Made by a program: the position numbers and the translations under genes
NCBI GenBank assembly: GCA_016648135.1
Contig: JADDOH010023177.1
Span: forward strand, 1 to 64,000
Origin: Agrypnia vestita
Lineage: Eukaryota; Arthropoda; Insecta; Trichoptera; Phryganeidae
Reading direction: 5' to 3'
DNA length: 64,000 bases
Shown: one piece after another, positions 12,666 to 23,908 of the stretch
How the letters are laid out: each line of letters starts with the position of its first letter
Position numbering within the stretch: position 1 is the first letter of the stretch
Notes under the pieces: model-generated
Database searches by the model: none
What the model was told of the DNA's origin: nothing
What the model saw: the letters and a program-made list of their open reading frames with translations, nothing else

Positions 12666-12808
12666 CAATTGCCGGCAAACTTCTTGAAATTCTTTGACGT
12701 GGTGGGGGAATGCGCAGAAGACGAAATTTGGGTCTCGTTAGTGGAAAGGTAGATGCGCAAACTTCCCCCCACTACGCCGTAGAATTTCAAGATGTTTGCC
12801 GGCTACTG
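12666..12808 (+). mobile_element. Tc1/mariner-type MITE (family F), copy 1
   Basis: The element is 143 bp with imperfect inverted ends CAATTGCCGGCAAACTTCTT and (reversed) CAGTAGCCGGCAAACATCTT, flanked by TA on both sides. TA duplication and CAGT-type ends fit Tc1/mariner. It is closely related to the copy at 15.36 kb, in the opposite orientation, and has no coding capacity. Confidence 0.85.
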
Positions 12809-13371
12809 TACTCTTGTAATTTTTTCTCTGGCCTCCGCCAAACATCAAAACGCCTTCCTTTATACTATGCGTTGGGAAATCCTCGAATATGTAAAGTTCT
12901 TTTAATTTCTAGCATTTCGTAACAATTTATTAACATTTTATGCCTGCTGCGTGCCCGGAAAATAGTAAGTACATTTATGTTTGAGTATCTAACATACGTG
13001 TGTTAAAATAATGTAAAAATTGGAAATGATGGCCCGATTATAATAAAAAATCATGTTTCATTTAAATTGACATGCATGGATATATTATATATAGAACGCG
13101 ATGCTCCAATTCTAAAATTTCCACATTATATATAAATACATACTTTCATACAGGTACCTAAATTTCATAGAAGCATCAATGTATTGGAAAAATATAAGAT
13201 TTTATTCCATATTTCACTTTTGTAAGAAAAACTTTTGTTTTTTTTAAAAATTCTCTACATTTCTGATATCCGGGAAGACTTATTTTTTGTGAATTCTATT
13301 CTATTTTGTAAATTGTATAATTTTATTAATTTATTAAAAATATATACATATATTAACATGATTTTAAATAT

Positions 13372-13785
13372 TGTCATGAGATGGTAGAAGCAAAAAGAAT
13401 TGCACGAACACTTTTTAATCTAATTTGGGAATTACTACAAAGGTCATGCGTAAGCTATCAGCTTCGCTAAATGACTAGAACATAGTTCCCTATAAATACG
13501 CGAGTATTATACTGCGCAGTTCAGTTGTTTTACAAGTGACATTTCGTGTCAAGTACACAGATAAAGCCAACGCGATGATACAGTGTGACCAAGCGACAAT
13601 AAATTAAGAGAATACCTGACGGGCGATTTGAGTGCGGGTTCTGACCAGCGATTATGTACATACCGACGCGTGAGAAGTGTTCCATAGTAATCAGAGCGAT
13701 ACAAAATAACATGAGTTAGAATTTCAAGATATGAGATTTTCAATAGTTAGAGATTTAGTGCTCCGAATGAATTCGAAAAAACGAT
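13372..13785 (+). mobile_element. LTR of family I with promoter
   Basis: It starts TGTCATGAGATGGTAGAAGC directly after ATAT (13368-13371) and matches the LTR start at 30.83 kb. A TATA element (CTATAAATAC near 13490) is followed about 30 bp later by TTCAGTTG, an arthropod-type initiator. 'gtgctccgaatgaattc' near 13762 matches the 3' part of the other copies. The right end is not resolved. Several short minus-strand frames here are shadows. Confidence 0.6.
13491..13526 (+). promoter_or_regulatory. LTR core promoter: TATA box plus initiator
   Basis: A TATA-like CTATAAATA and the arthropod initiator TCAGTT lie about 30 bp apart inside the family I LTR. This is a sequence match only; activity is unknown. 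Confidence 0.45.
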
Positions 13786-13919
13786 ATCATTCTGAGAAAC
13801 GCACAAAATTCTGAAAAATATCATAAAGTAGCATGTTTAAAATGTGAAGGAATTTATTTTTCTGCAAGTTATTGAAAATACAGAGTTCTTCCAGAAAAGA
13901 GACATTTATTGTTTAAAAA

Positions 13920-14149
13920 TGTTCTCAGGTTTACGGGGCCGTGCAGAATGCCCTGTGTGTAGTTTTATGGAATGTATATCTCACCTCTCTGGCCGACATT
14001 TCGGATCCGATTGCAGGGTTCATCATCAGGGCTAATGTACCTTGAACATGGACATCAGCTCTGATGATGGCCCCTGCAATAGGATTCAAGACGTCGGCCA
14101 AAGAGATCAGATATACACGGCAGATATCTTAGAAAACTACACATAGAAG
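13920..14149. mobile_element. Fold-back family B, copy 1
   Basis: The arms read 'ctctctggccgacatttcgg...' and its inverted partner '...gacgtcggccaaagag', with 'tgatgatg' near the centre. The left arm extends about 30 nt beyond the right. Cores resembling CTGATGA-hairpin-GAAACG occur on both strands, with point changes (GAAATG, CAAGACG). Flanks (ACATTTATTGTTT and ACATATTTGTTTG) look like a worn target duplication. Confidence 0.7.
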
Positions 14150-15250
14150 ACATATTTGTTTGTTTCCCAATCCATTGTTTTGCAGCATACGACATCAACA
14201 CCACATTTCAAAGGCGTCAAGCAGGTGTCTTAATTTAATTTCCTTTTCAAGATCTATTATATGATTTTAAATTGAATTAATATAATGCTTTTTTTGAAAA
14301 TTTAATATTACGACTCTTCTAGGTAGGTCGGAATAAATCGTGATAAAACTTTGTGATACAGCATTGTAACAAAACTTACATTTAAAATCTAATAATGGCG
14401 TCGGGCCAGGCGAAGCCCAGAGGTGAAAAGTATTTGTTAAATTTTGCATGTAAACTATTTTTAAAAGTTTGTGGAAAAGATATGGAAAATCGAATACTCG
14501 TGTGAATTTGCCCTGTAAGAGTTTTGCCTGAATATTGCACGTCTGGTAACTTTTCACGTTGAATATAAACCGAATTTAAAAAAATAAAAATTTAACTTTG
14601 TTTCTATTATTGTTGTTAACTGTTTATATTTATTAAACTTTGAATCTCCCATCGACAGGTGAGGCATTATTATTGATTTCGTTTCTCTTGAAACTTAAGT
14701 AGTAAAATATAAATATATTACTAAACTCACAAAGAGATAACAAAGTTAATATTTTTTATTTAATTTAATGATCATCATGCATAATCTCTACAATGCTAAC
14801 GCTAAATTCATCAATAATATTGCTATGCTGTTAATTATTATTTTTTAACCCCTTAAAGTTAATGAAGATGTGATTTGATGTACAAGATATAATTAAAAAT
14901 ACAATCTATAAAGAACATCTTGGTTCCTTCCTAAATATTAGAAGCGTGTGTTGTATATTTGTGATATAGATGATGATACCAGATGGCTCAGGATATGTGA
15001 AATGTAAAGCTGCCTCCTAAGCTTTACTCAAAAAGTATATCTTTATTGATGTGTGAGTGTAGATAGATAGTAAGGTTTTTTAAATGTTATTTAAATTCAT
15101 AAGTAAAATTTATGCTGAATTTATTTTCATTTATTTAAAAAGATTAGTTTAAATTTAAAGGATATGAATTTACCCAGTGGAAAAGGAGTTTGGAAGAAAT
15201 ACTGCAGTCAAGTCTGGCATTGCAGAGGAAAGTAGAGCATTGAGTAATCG
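14150..15250. other. Unannotated interval
   Basis: A 96-codon minus-strand frame (14267-14557) has no recognised motif. The rest is A+T-rich unique sequence. Confidence 0.5.
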
Positions 15251-15256
15251 ATATAT

Positions 15257-15960
15257 TATCATGGGACGTAGCTTTGGGAGGCAAATGAAAAATACTGGAA
15301 ATTAATTTAGTTTAATTTATTACCGAGCAAAGTCTGACACAAGATAAATTGTAGTACAGTAGCCGGCAAACATCTTTAAATTTTTCGACGTAGTGGGGGG
15401 AAGTTTGCGCATGTACCATTCAACCAAAGAGATACAAATTCTGCGCATTCCCCCACTAAGCCAAAAAATTTCAAGAAGTTATCCGGCAACTGTATCGTGC
15501 TTAATTTTATAGTCGCTAAATATCTCCCGAATATTTCACACACTTATTGTTGAACTGTCCCTTAATTCGCACCAATGAACACTGTTTCTATTGCTTTGAA
15601 CACGTTTTAGTAAACTCCGTTCAATGTTTGCACGTAGAAAATTTATCCCGGTATCCCTTTATTCACTTTACCTGGTACCATTGCTAGTCGCACTGTGCTT
15701 GCTTTCTTGGTAGTATCGCGTATTGTAATATCACCGTCACGAATCAATGCTCATACTGGTTCTAACGCCGATATGCGCACTTATTGTTACAAAATAAATT
15801 GACTGACCCTGCGTTGCGTGACGCCTTTTATAGATAAATTCCTCCGAGAGATTTGTTCTAGATTATACTGTAGAGAGTTTTAGGTGATTGCAATGTAGTA
15901 TTTTAGTACGTAGTGGAATATTCGAAAGTTTGCGGTCATGAATGACTGACCTCGCGTCGC
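15257..15960 (-). mobile_element. LTR of family I, interrupted by MITE F
   Basis: It begins after ATAT with TATCATGGGACGTAG and GGGAGGCAAATGAAA, the reverse complement of the family I 3' end, and continues past the inserted MITE with A+T-poor LTR-like sequence. The far end was not found. Removing the MITE leaves 'aattgtag/tcgtgctt' continuous. Confidence 0.5.
15357..15492 (-). mobile_element. Tc1/mariner-type MITE (family F), copy 2
   Basis: 136 bp, CAGTAGCCGGCAAACATCTT at one end and GTTATCCGGCAACTG at the other, with TA at 15355-15356 and 15493-15494. The interior matches copy 1 ('tggggggaagtttgcgcat' and 'ctgcgcattccccc') in inverse orientation. Confidence 0.85.
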
Positions 15961-16208
15961 GTGACGTAGTTGTATGGTTGTCAATATTCAGTAGGTTCAC
16001 CATCTCCTTACGATATCTATATAGGGAAATCAAATTGGAACGATCTGACAGTACTGCAAAGTACAGAGGAAAAATCAATGCCTATATCGATTTGATAAAC
16101 AGAAACACCAATGAGCGGATAAGAAGAAAATTCAAGGCAGTCGATATTTTACTGTCTGAATCTGAATTGGGACTACGCCAAACATGTAATAACGGAATAT
16201 CGAAATAG
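15942..16208 (+). other. Unassigned 88-codon open frame
   Basis: The second half is charged and low in repeats (ERIRRKFKAVDILL and similar), which is less random-looking than other frames here, but I recognise no family. It begins inside the putative LTR and has no splice or promoter evidence. It may be a retroelement relic or chance. Confidence 0.2.
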
Positions 16209-16319
16209 TGAAATACTGCAGTGCTCTTCATGTACATGGTGTTTCGTAGTTCATAGCAAAAAATTCGGTGGAGTGTTCTTCATTCAATTTTGAATATAAA
16301 ATATTTTTTATACTTTGGG

Positions 16320-16430
16320 TGAAATATCGACATTTACGGAGATAAGTGACAACAGAGATCGCATTTTTTTAGATATTTCTGAATTATATTCTGTAAAACG
16401 TTGGATAATTTATCAATATTAATTTTGAGT
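16320..16430 (+). mobile_element. Partial MITE family M arm
   Basis: 'gagataagtgacaa', 'gatatttctgaa' and 'tgtaaaacgtt' follow the order of the left arm of the M copies at 19.2 and 40.25 kb. The rest is missing. Confidence 0.4.
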
Positions 16431-17400
16431 TCTTTTCTCGTCTTCAAAATTTACAAAGGTTATAATTGTTCACAAATGACATAGGTAATCAACCCAAAAT
16501 TATTTAAAATAAAGAATATGAGATTCTTGCACAAAATTTTCGTAGCTGAACGGTTGACAATTTAGCTGCGAGATTGACAGACGGTCGTGTCGTTGACAGT
16601 TTACCGTTGACAAAAACTCACCCTCGGCCAACATCGTAAATTATTTAATTAATGGAAGAAATATCGGGCATTGAAGGTTTGAAAAATTCTCAAAATAAGC
16701 TGTGAACAGGCAAAATCGCCTCCATCGTAATAATTACAAAATCACCCCTAAATATATTTTTGTTTTCCATCTTGTAGCCTGTTAACTGGTTTATCCGGCT
16801 TTGTACGGGTAGAAATTAATTTCCAGGACCCTTGAGTGCCATCTTCAATGTTTGTAAAGCTTCTAAAAACTCCTTGAACCGTCCATTTTCAATAAAAATA
16901 TTGAAAAATCTAAGGGAACTTACAACTAAAATAAACATACAAAAAAGGAGTATTTACAAGGATTTTCAATTGTTGCCACAACATTTTCTATTTTCAGCTT
17001 GTGTAATATCTATATAATTTACTTATTTATTAGAAGAAAATAACAAAAAAATGCACTTAACGGGAAAGAGGCGGATTATATTGCGTAAGGACTGTAGATG
17101 AGTTTCTTCTGGTTATTAATTGTACCTTCATTCATTATTATTTATACACTACTTTATTTTTAGGACTTCAAGACCTAAATATCAAATGGTTTTCCTTTAT
17201 TATCAATGTGGAGAACATTAACTCTTGATTTTTTATTTTAACTATGGTTATTTTCAAAAGTATGATTAGAAAATTCTGAAAAAATTTTTTTAAAGGAGGT
17301 GACAGAATTTGGAACACCGGGAAAGGTATGAGGAAGCTTAAAACACGAAGGTTGTTATTCGATATTTGCCCATTTTTGATGTCATGACTATCATTTGATG
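16431..17400. other. Unannotated interval
   Basis: No feature was recognised. A short G+C-richer patch lies at 16555-16640. Confidence 0.5.
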
Positions 17401-17635
17401 TCATGACCCGATATCCCTCTCCCTCTCCCATCTTTCCCACGACTACACCTAATAACCGTGATCTACCTGCTGTCGAGTGTAGTGTCGAAATTTGTCTGCC
17501 GTCGAACGTAGGGTCGTTTGTATCAATTACCCGTCAAACAAAATATCGAAGTAACCTCCGAAGTGTCGTGAAGTGGGTTGTTGATTTCGTCGAACATAGC
17601 AGTGAAACAGCGGAAGAAGGAACACTCTCGTAATG
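17400..17635 (+). other. Possible first exon ending in ATG|GTGAGT (speculative)
   Basis: About 230 bp of unusually balanced, non-repetitive sequence ends with an ATG at 17633-17635 immediately followed by GTGAGT, a consensus splice donor. Some insect genes have a first coding exon holding only the start codon. No downstream exon is visible in the window, so this may well be chance. Confidence 0.15.
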
Positions 17636-17799
17636 GTGAGTTTCAGCATTTCATCTGTGTTCCTTTATCCCTTTTTTATCTCATAAATTACAGTCCACAA
17701 TCGAGATCCCATACCTCCCACACCCCCATATCCGTTTTATCCTTCTACAACCTGTAAACCCCATCTCTGCTTTCCGGTGATTCTCGTCGGGAACAGTTG

Positions 17800-17910
17800 T
17801 AGTGGGCAGAAAAAGGCCAATCATCAAAATAAAATTTACTTTACGTAGTAAAAAATAAAAATATATGGAGATGAATGAATAATAAAAACTAATATGAAAA
17901 CAAATTTATA
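17800..17910 (+). mobile_element. Fold-back family C internal fragment
   Basis: The run 'gatgaatgaataataaaaac', then 'aatatgaaaacaaattta', parallels the internal block of the copies at 6.13 and 43.7 kb. No arms are seen. Confidence 0.4.
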
Positions 17911-17934
17911 TTTTGATTTCATTGAACACTAATT

Positions 17935-18540
17935 ATGTAACAAAAAAAAATAGCAAAACGAATTTCACTCTTGGGAAGAGTCAGAAAATAAATTATTACA
18001 GAATCGTGCAAAAATATAAATAACGCAATAATAGTCCCCCACGTCAACTACTGCAGCAGTATAATATTGCTGGCTAATGAAGAAGAATTGAAAGAATTAA
18101 CAATACTCCAAAATAAAGCATTAAGAATTATACTAAAAAGAAATCGATACACAATAATCAAAGTGATGTTAGATAGCTTACAAATTATAACATTTAGACA
18201 AACAATTAAATTTAACGTACGTATTATTAAGAAAAATAATAAAAAAACTAACATGAACATGACCATTGTACAAGAAAAAAATATGAAATAAGGTTGCCAT
18301 TCAGAAAGAAAAAAAGATCGCAAACATGCTGTGATGTATAGTGGGATGAAGTTGTATGTGAGTCTGCCAGGGGATATTAGGGACGATAAAAAATTGAAAA
18401 TTTAAAAAAAATAATTAAGAAAGTTTGTGTACATGCTTTTGATTAGAAATTTGACATACCTACTGATATTTTACATTGTATATATTAGGAAATATAAAGG
18501 ATATTATATTACCTATTTTAAGAATAAAAAAAAAAAATTA
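17935..18540 (+). mobile_element. LINE reverse transcriptase C-terminal relic
   Basis: In shifting frames the plus strand gives AKRISLLGRV, then VPHVNYCSSI and LANEEELKELTILQNKALRI, ending LDSLQIITFRQTIKFNVRI. This is the conserved layout after the RT palm in Jockey/CR1-type LINEs (a PH.xYCSS step and an LQNKALRII helix). The A-rich tract at 18527-18540 is the likely tail. Related sequence lies at 60.64-60.80 kb. Confidence 0.7.
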
Positions 18541-18631
18541 AAGAACAGTGCGCCGATTAAATTAGTATCCAGAGACTATGTTCATAAATAAAACATTTAA
18601 TTTGCTTTCCATATAGCTGCGTCCCGTGATA
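18541..18631 (+). mobile_element. 3' part of family I LTR
   Basis: 'cagtgcgccgattaaatt' is followed by an AATAAA and the end CGTCCCGTGATA with ATAT (18632-18635). The 5' part is missing because the LINE tail abuts it directly. Confidence 0.55.
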
Positions 18632-18815
18632 ATATGGTTTATTTTTTTGGCAAATCGCTTCTAATTTAACGCGTTGAAAGTACGTTAGTCCCACCACGAG
18701 CCATCTTAGTTCCGTCCTACTTATTTTTCTCCTCCCTCGAGCACCGCTAAACAAAACTTAACTTGGTGATACGTGCAATGCAAATGACCTAGACAGCGTA
18801 GGCGTCAATTTTTAA

Positions 18816-19020
18816 TTAATTCAACTCTGGTAATCCTAAACTTTGTCTCCAGACACTGTTGTCATTTGTAAGGCCATAAGTCCCACGAAAATATCTTATT
18901 TCAAAGGTGTCTATGGCTCTTTTGCCAATGTAAAAGTTTCCAGCGTGTACGCGCGCAAGTTTTGCAATTGGTTCGTACCGGGCGAAACATGCTGAATATA
19001 AAGTCAAACATGATGCAAAG
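18816..19020 (-). mobile_element. Possible LINE ORF2 relic
   Basis: The minus-strand frame includes KRAIDTFEIRYFRGTYGL, which resembles the 'K-x-I-D-x-F-E-x-x-C-Y-R-R-I' step of RTE/Jockey LINE C-termini, but without the usual residues around it. The call is tentative. Confidence 0.35.
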
Positions 19021-19169
19021 AAAACAGAGTTTAGATCAACTGTTGTGCTCGGAGCACATGGATGAGTTTTTTATAACAATTTATCACGCTTTTACATTTC
19101 AGAGGCCAAATTTCACTCAATTGATTTTACCTTGACTAAATGTCTTCTGTTTGTCTAACTTTGCAGAAT

Positions 19170-19492
19170 TTATAGTTGTAGTAATACTAAATGCTGACAT
19201 CGAAGATACAATTTTTTTTAATACTTCTGGTTTAACCTTTGTAAAACGTTAGATTATCATAAAATTGACTTACATCGAATAAAAAAAAATCATTTAATTC
19301 GATACAAGTCAAATAAAAAGATTAATTTGAAATATATTTTTTTCATTGCTTGGCTTGTATTAAGGCGAATGAATTTTTATTATTTCAGGTATATTACTTT
19401 CATGATTGACAAACGATTTATAAAAGGCAAGCCAGAAATATCAAAAAATAATACAAAAATTGATGTTGCTTATTTCCGTAACTGTCGACATT
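19170..19492. mobile_element. MITE family M, copy 1
   Basis: The arms are inverted ('atcgaagatacaa...tgtaaaacgt' and 'acgatttataaaa...attgatgt'). The interior 'gacttacatcgaat' and 'gaatgaatttt' are shared with the copy at 40.25-40.57 kb. No coding capacity and no clear target duplication. Confidence 0.65.
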
Positions 19493-19554
19493 TTAATCAA
19501 AGTGTAAAGAGTTTTATGTATTTAAATTGAATGAAGAAAACTTCTCTAAAGTTT

Positions 19555-19715
19555 TTCTTCTTCCAGCTACAAGACAGCCAAATTATTTCTTCTTCTAGCT
19601 ACGAGACACCATTATTTTTTCTTCTTCTAGCTACGAGACACCTACAGTATTTTTTCTCCTAGCTACGAGACACCTACAATATTTCTTCTTCTAGCTACGA
19701 GATACCTTCTGTATT
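19555..19715 (+). repeat. Minisatellite, about five units of 33-40 bp
   Basis: The unit is 'agctacgagacacc' followed by a T-rich 'tatttcttcttct' spacer. Unit length varies by a few bases and the last copies differ by single substitutions. Confidence 0.85.
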
Positions 19716-20654
19716 CTTTTATATAACCCAAATACATAAATTTTTCATTTCTTCTAGAATTATTTTATGGTCATAATGTCGAATTTTGCACACAGCGAAC
19801 ATTTTTGAATAGTAATCATCCTTATATATAAACATAGTTCTACAGTCTAATATATAAGTTTTAGGAATATTTATTGCGCAGGTCGATTTTTTGATAATGG
19901 AAATAAAAAATTCAATGTGGGCATTATCGTTATACATGCGAGAAAGAGATAAAGTTATATGACAGACACGCTAAACAGTAATGCATCAACGCACTTAACG
20001 TTAGTTGGCGCATAGTATTGGTAGTGTACACAATTTCTCAAAAACTGTCCAACTGATTTTGTTCAAATTTTGGAAACACCTTACAAACAACATTTTCTAT
20101 GATTTATCAAACGATTTTTTAAAAATAAATTGTGTGGTTTAAAAATATGAATTTTTTACTTCGAATTGTGTTGGAAAAAAATGAAAATTATCATCAAACC
20201 TGCTCTCGTGTGTGCGATAATTTTTTTTTTTGATTTGCTTAATTATAGACATTAAATAATTTTGTAAGAAAATAACTCCTTTTTAGTTTTACTCAAACCC
20301 TGGAGACGCGATTATCACCACCAGCTGCACGCGTCACCGAGAATGACCTTTGTTGGACAGCACATTACTCCGCCATTTTAAAATTGTAAAAATAATTTGT
20401 CAATGAAAAATATTAACCAATGTACGCAGTGCAGTAAATAATTATAATAAAACGAATTTCGTGGGCACAGTAGTAATGGCAAAAAAGAAAATCAACGAGA
20501 ATTTCTTAAGGGTAAATCGAAATTGTATATCTCATAATATTCCAATCACAAATATTTATAAACTAGCGTACACGCGCGATTTCGCAAACGTAGACATATA
20601 GTAAAATTTAATCATATTTTATCAATTTGTGTATTAACCTTAATATATAGATAA
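19716..20654. other. Unannotated interval
   Basis: A stretch near 20.03-20.11 kb ('aactgtccaactgatttt...') has the style of a dispersed repeat but no partner here. A balanced patch at 20.30-20.38 kb is unexplained. Confidence 0.45.
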
Positions 20655-20951
20655 ACTAGCTGTTCGTACCCGACGTTGCACGGGTTAAGGATTAAGTTGA
20701 AAATAAATTTGTTGGGAAATGAAGGTTCGATTCCAACGATATAGATTTGCATCGAAAATATATCAGGGGGGGGGGGGAAGAGATTAAAGAATAGGAGGGA
20801 AATGTCACCAATATTAGCCATCGAGTCCTTAAGCAAAAGTATGCAAAATTTGAATTGAATCAGACAAACGATGTAGTTTTGTATACGGAACAGACAGGCA
20901 GACAGACAGACAGACAGACAGACATTGAGTTTTACAGGTAGATATAGATGT
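20655..20951 (+). mobile_element. Dispersed repeat family J, copy 1
   Basis: It starts 'ctagctgttcgtacccgac', passes a poly-G run (20766-20777) and 'tatgcaaaatttg', and ends with a CAGA microsatellite (20890-20924) and 'attgagttttacaggta'. It is shared with copy 2 at 21.24 kb. Such 'ctagctgt...' repeats are common non-autonomous retroelement ends in insects; the class is uncertain. Confidence 0.65.
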
Positions 20952-21237
20952 TATTGCGAATTTTTTTAATGAACTATTTGATTTCTAAAACTCTGTAGAA
21001 AGTATTTAAATATCTCTTACCGTTAAGGCATCATTCGTAAAAAACGCATCGCTCAACAATTTTTTCGTCGACGTAAGTTGTGAAATAATTCACCACGAAA
21101 AGCCCTTTTATTTTACCGGAGTAATAATTTTGAAAGTCTATTCTAAATACCGGTGAAATTTTTTTGAAATCAAATGAAGAATTTCGGAGATTACCTCCTA
21201 CATCCAAACTCACAAAATTCACCTCTTTATATATTAG

Positions 21238-21762
21238 TACTAGCTGTTCGTACATTATTCCGACATTGCACGGGTTAAGAATTGAGTTGAAAATAAATTT
21301 GTGGGAGGAAACAAAGATTCCATTGCTTTGCAAAACCTCTAATAAAAGAAATGTTTCCATTTAATCAAGGCTGGGATGGATGAGATACCCAGGGAAGAAA
21401 TGTGGCCTATTTTTTCCGCCGGGTCTTCAGGAATATGTATGCAAAATTTGGATACGATAGGTCAAATGGTCGGATTTGCATAGAAAATATATCATGGAGA
21501 GGAGGGGGGGGGGAATAAATGGGAATGGAGTCGCCGGGTCCTAAAGAATAAGTGTGCAAAATTTATTTCAGACCGGTCGAACGGTACAGATTTTCCTTGA
21601 CAATATATCAGGGGCAGGGGAAGGGCAAATGTCACCTTTGTAACCCGCCGGGCCCTAAAGAATAAGTATGCAAAATTTGGGTCACATCAGTCAGACGGTG
21701 TAAATTTGTAGACAGAACAGAGAGAAAGACAAGCATTGAGTTTTATAGGTATAGATAGATAT
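21238..21762 (+). mobile_element. Dispersed repeat family J, copy 2, with internal triplication
   Basis: The same ends as copy 1, but the middle carries three successive units of about 130 bp. Each has 'gaataagt.tgcaaaattt' and 'atatatca.gg', the second and third nearly in phase. It ends with 'attgagttttataggtata' and a GATA-rich tail. Confidence 0.65.
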
Positions 21763-22187
21763 ACATTATTCTGATTAAAATTGTAATATATTATAATTGT
21801 AATATTCTGTCAGATTAATATTTAATTTCTAACTTATGCTTTGATGTACTATCTTTTAGGGATTCCTACTATGCAGGAGGCGTAACATCTTCAATACCCT
21901 AGTAATAATGCGATGGTTGGCAATTATGCATCTAAATCTATGTTTTAGAGCTAATTAATTAACTGTCCATATATGCATTGTTTGGGCAACTGCTATGGAA
22001 ATCGCTGCATGTGCATATTACAGGGGAGATAAATGTTTATGGAACATGTGTCACAAAATTTTCAGGTATCATTCCAATTAATTCTATATAATTCGATTAA
22101 TAATATAACGATAAAACGGAATGCAAACAGAACGGAAACACGGGTCGCATCAATATTTTTACTATTTTCAAAATAAGCTAAATGCTC

Positions 22188-22296
22188 GTCCATGAAAATA
22201 GGACCATCTTACTGGTGTCCTGGAATGGGGCTCGAACCGCCAACCACTAGATCGCCAAGCGAGCGTCATGACCATTACACCAACAAGCTACTGCTT
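22188..22296 (-). mobile_element. SINE (family T2), inverted copy
   Basis: On the minus strand an A-box-like TGGTGTAATGGTCATGACG and a B box GGTTCGAGCCCC are followed by CAGGACACCAGTAAG, matching the 2.3 kb copy. The acceptor end and A tail are eroded. Confidence 0.7.
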
Positions 22297-22725
22297 TTGA
22301 GCTATTGATCAATCAAATCATACTTTTTTATTGCAAACAGGTAAATCGATGATCATAATACCAAGATAATACCTACCTCGCTTAATCAGTATAAATCGTC
22401 CTTATTGATGAGAGAAGAAATATCGGCCCTACGTTTTCGCCACCCATGTTCAGCATTTTTTTAATGCTAAGGTGGCCATACTCACCGCCCCGCTGACACT
22501 CATGGCAATGCGAGCGGGACGGGGAGGCTCCCATACGAAACCTCTTCTCTGATTCCGAAGCACCGAAGCACAGGGACAAATGACAATTGGAACATACTTA
22601 TTATCCATGAAGTGGGAATTACAAGTCACATATATACAAAAAATGCAACAGTTGACGTACAAAATTTATTATTAATAAAATCGTTATTGATTAGTACAGA
22701 GTACATTATTAGGCCCTGTGTTGTC
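22297..22725. other. Unannotated interval
   Basis: A balanced-composition patch (22.44-22.57 kb) yields overlapping minus-strand frames with no recognised motif. Confidence 0.45.
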
Positions 22726-22727
22726 AC

Positions 22728-22775
22728 AACACATCAGCCCTGATGATGAAACGTGCAATGGGATCCGAATGAATT
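22728..22775 (+). mobile_element. Fold-back family B core fragment
   Basis: 'catcagccctgatgatg' and 'gtgcaatgggatccgaa' match the centre of the B copy at 53.88-53.92 kb; the arms are missing. Confidence 0.6.
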
Positions 22776-23130
22776 AAATTGATTTTTAACAAACTTCCCC
22801 ACTAACTAGAGCTCTAAAATTTTCAGCATTTACGTAAAGTGGATGAATATACACATTAAAATTATTATTATTATTTTGATGTGATTTGGTCATTATTTTG
22901 ATTAAAATTAATAATCGCGTCACTCACATCAAATTCATAGTCACGTCACTTACAAGCAAAAGCCGCAGAAACAGCTTAAGAACATGCATTTCGAAACTTT
23001 ATTTTAAACTTTAAAACACCGCATTTAAACGATGGATACTGTATGAGTGATGTTAAAAAATTGATAACGAATGTATGGAAAGAAAGCATATAAAAACGTC
23101 TCTTCAATATATTTTTGATTCTGTAGTTTC

Positions 23131-23517
23131 ATTTAGATAACTTGGATATTTTATACGAACCGTTTGTTTTTCCGAGAAACGATTCCCGACATTTCGTTGA
23201 ATTCTTATTCAACGTCATCAAGAGGACGACCTATGCTCGCGGAGGTAAAGAGCGGACTGATTAATGCTTCCGAGGGCGTAAATTATATGCACTTTGTTGT
23301 TGAGTGTTCACTTCTTCTACGATAGAGTTGAGCACTCCACAACAAAGTGTATATAATTTACGCCCTCGGAAGCACTAACCAGTCCGCCCTCTATCTCCGC
23401 GGATAAAGGTCATCCTCCTGATGACATTGAATAAGAATTCAACGAAACGTCGAGAATCGTTTCTCGGAAAAGCGTACGGTTCGTATAAAACATCCGCAAC
23501 CAGTTACAGTTAAATAT
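23131..23517. mobile_element. Fold-back family A, long copy
   Basis: Two arms of about 180 bp, nearly perfect inverse copies, meet at a loop near 23310. Landmarks are 'gatattttatacgaac', 'ttcgttgaattcttattcaa', 'ctccgcg' and 'gcttccgagggcgtaaatta', each with its inverse. Each arm holds a CTGATGA-hairpin-GAAACGTC module pointing outward (plus strand 23418-23451). The copy at 29.04 kb lacks the innermost part. It has no coding capacity. Confidence 0.9.
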
Positions 23518-23908
23518 TTATGACATTAGGGATTCATATCCACATTTATTCCGAGGAAATGTTTCCCAGTAATCAAGTGCACTTAAATTTCAACTTCACA
23601 AGAAAATGTAGTCATTGAAAATAAAAATTATTTTACACAAATTACGCAAATCCTATATCCGCTATCCCTGACCTGGTCTGTGAACTTTAAAATAAATTAG
23701 CATATTAAAGCAGCCCCCACCGCGGAACGCCACTGCATTAATATACAACGTAAACATCACAGTCATGTATCATCATAACAATTGTTTACACAATATTTAT
23801 ATTAATTAAATTGCAGTATTTGTACATTTACCAAGTATGAACGGAGTGATTATTTATATAAATAATTATTTTGTCAAACATAATAAACCATAGACGTAGT
23901 GACGATAT

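Noticed and set aside
15942..16208. Host exon
   Set aside because: It starts in an LTR and lacks splice signals that I can trust; left as unassigned.
19555..19715. CRISPR-like array
   Set aside because: Units are contiguous minisatellite repeats without unique spacers, in a eukaryotic context.
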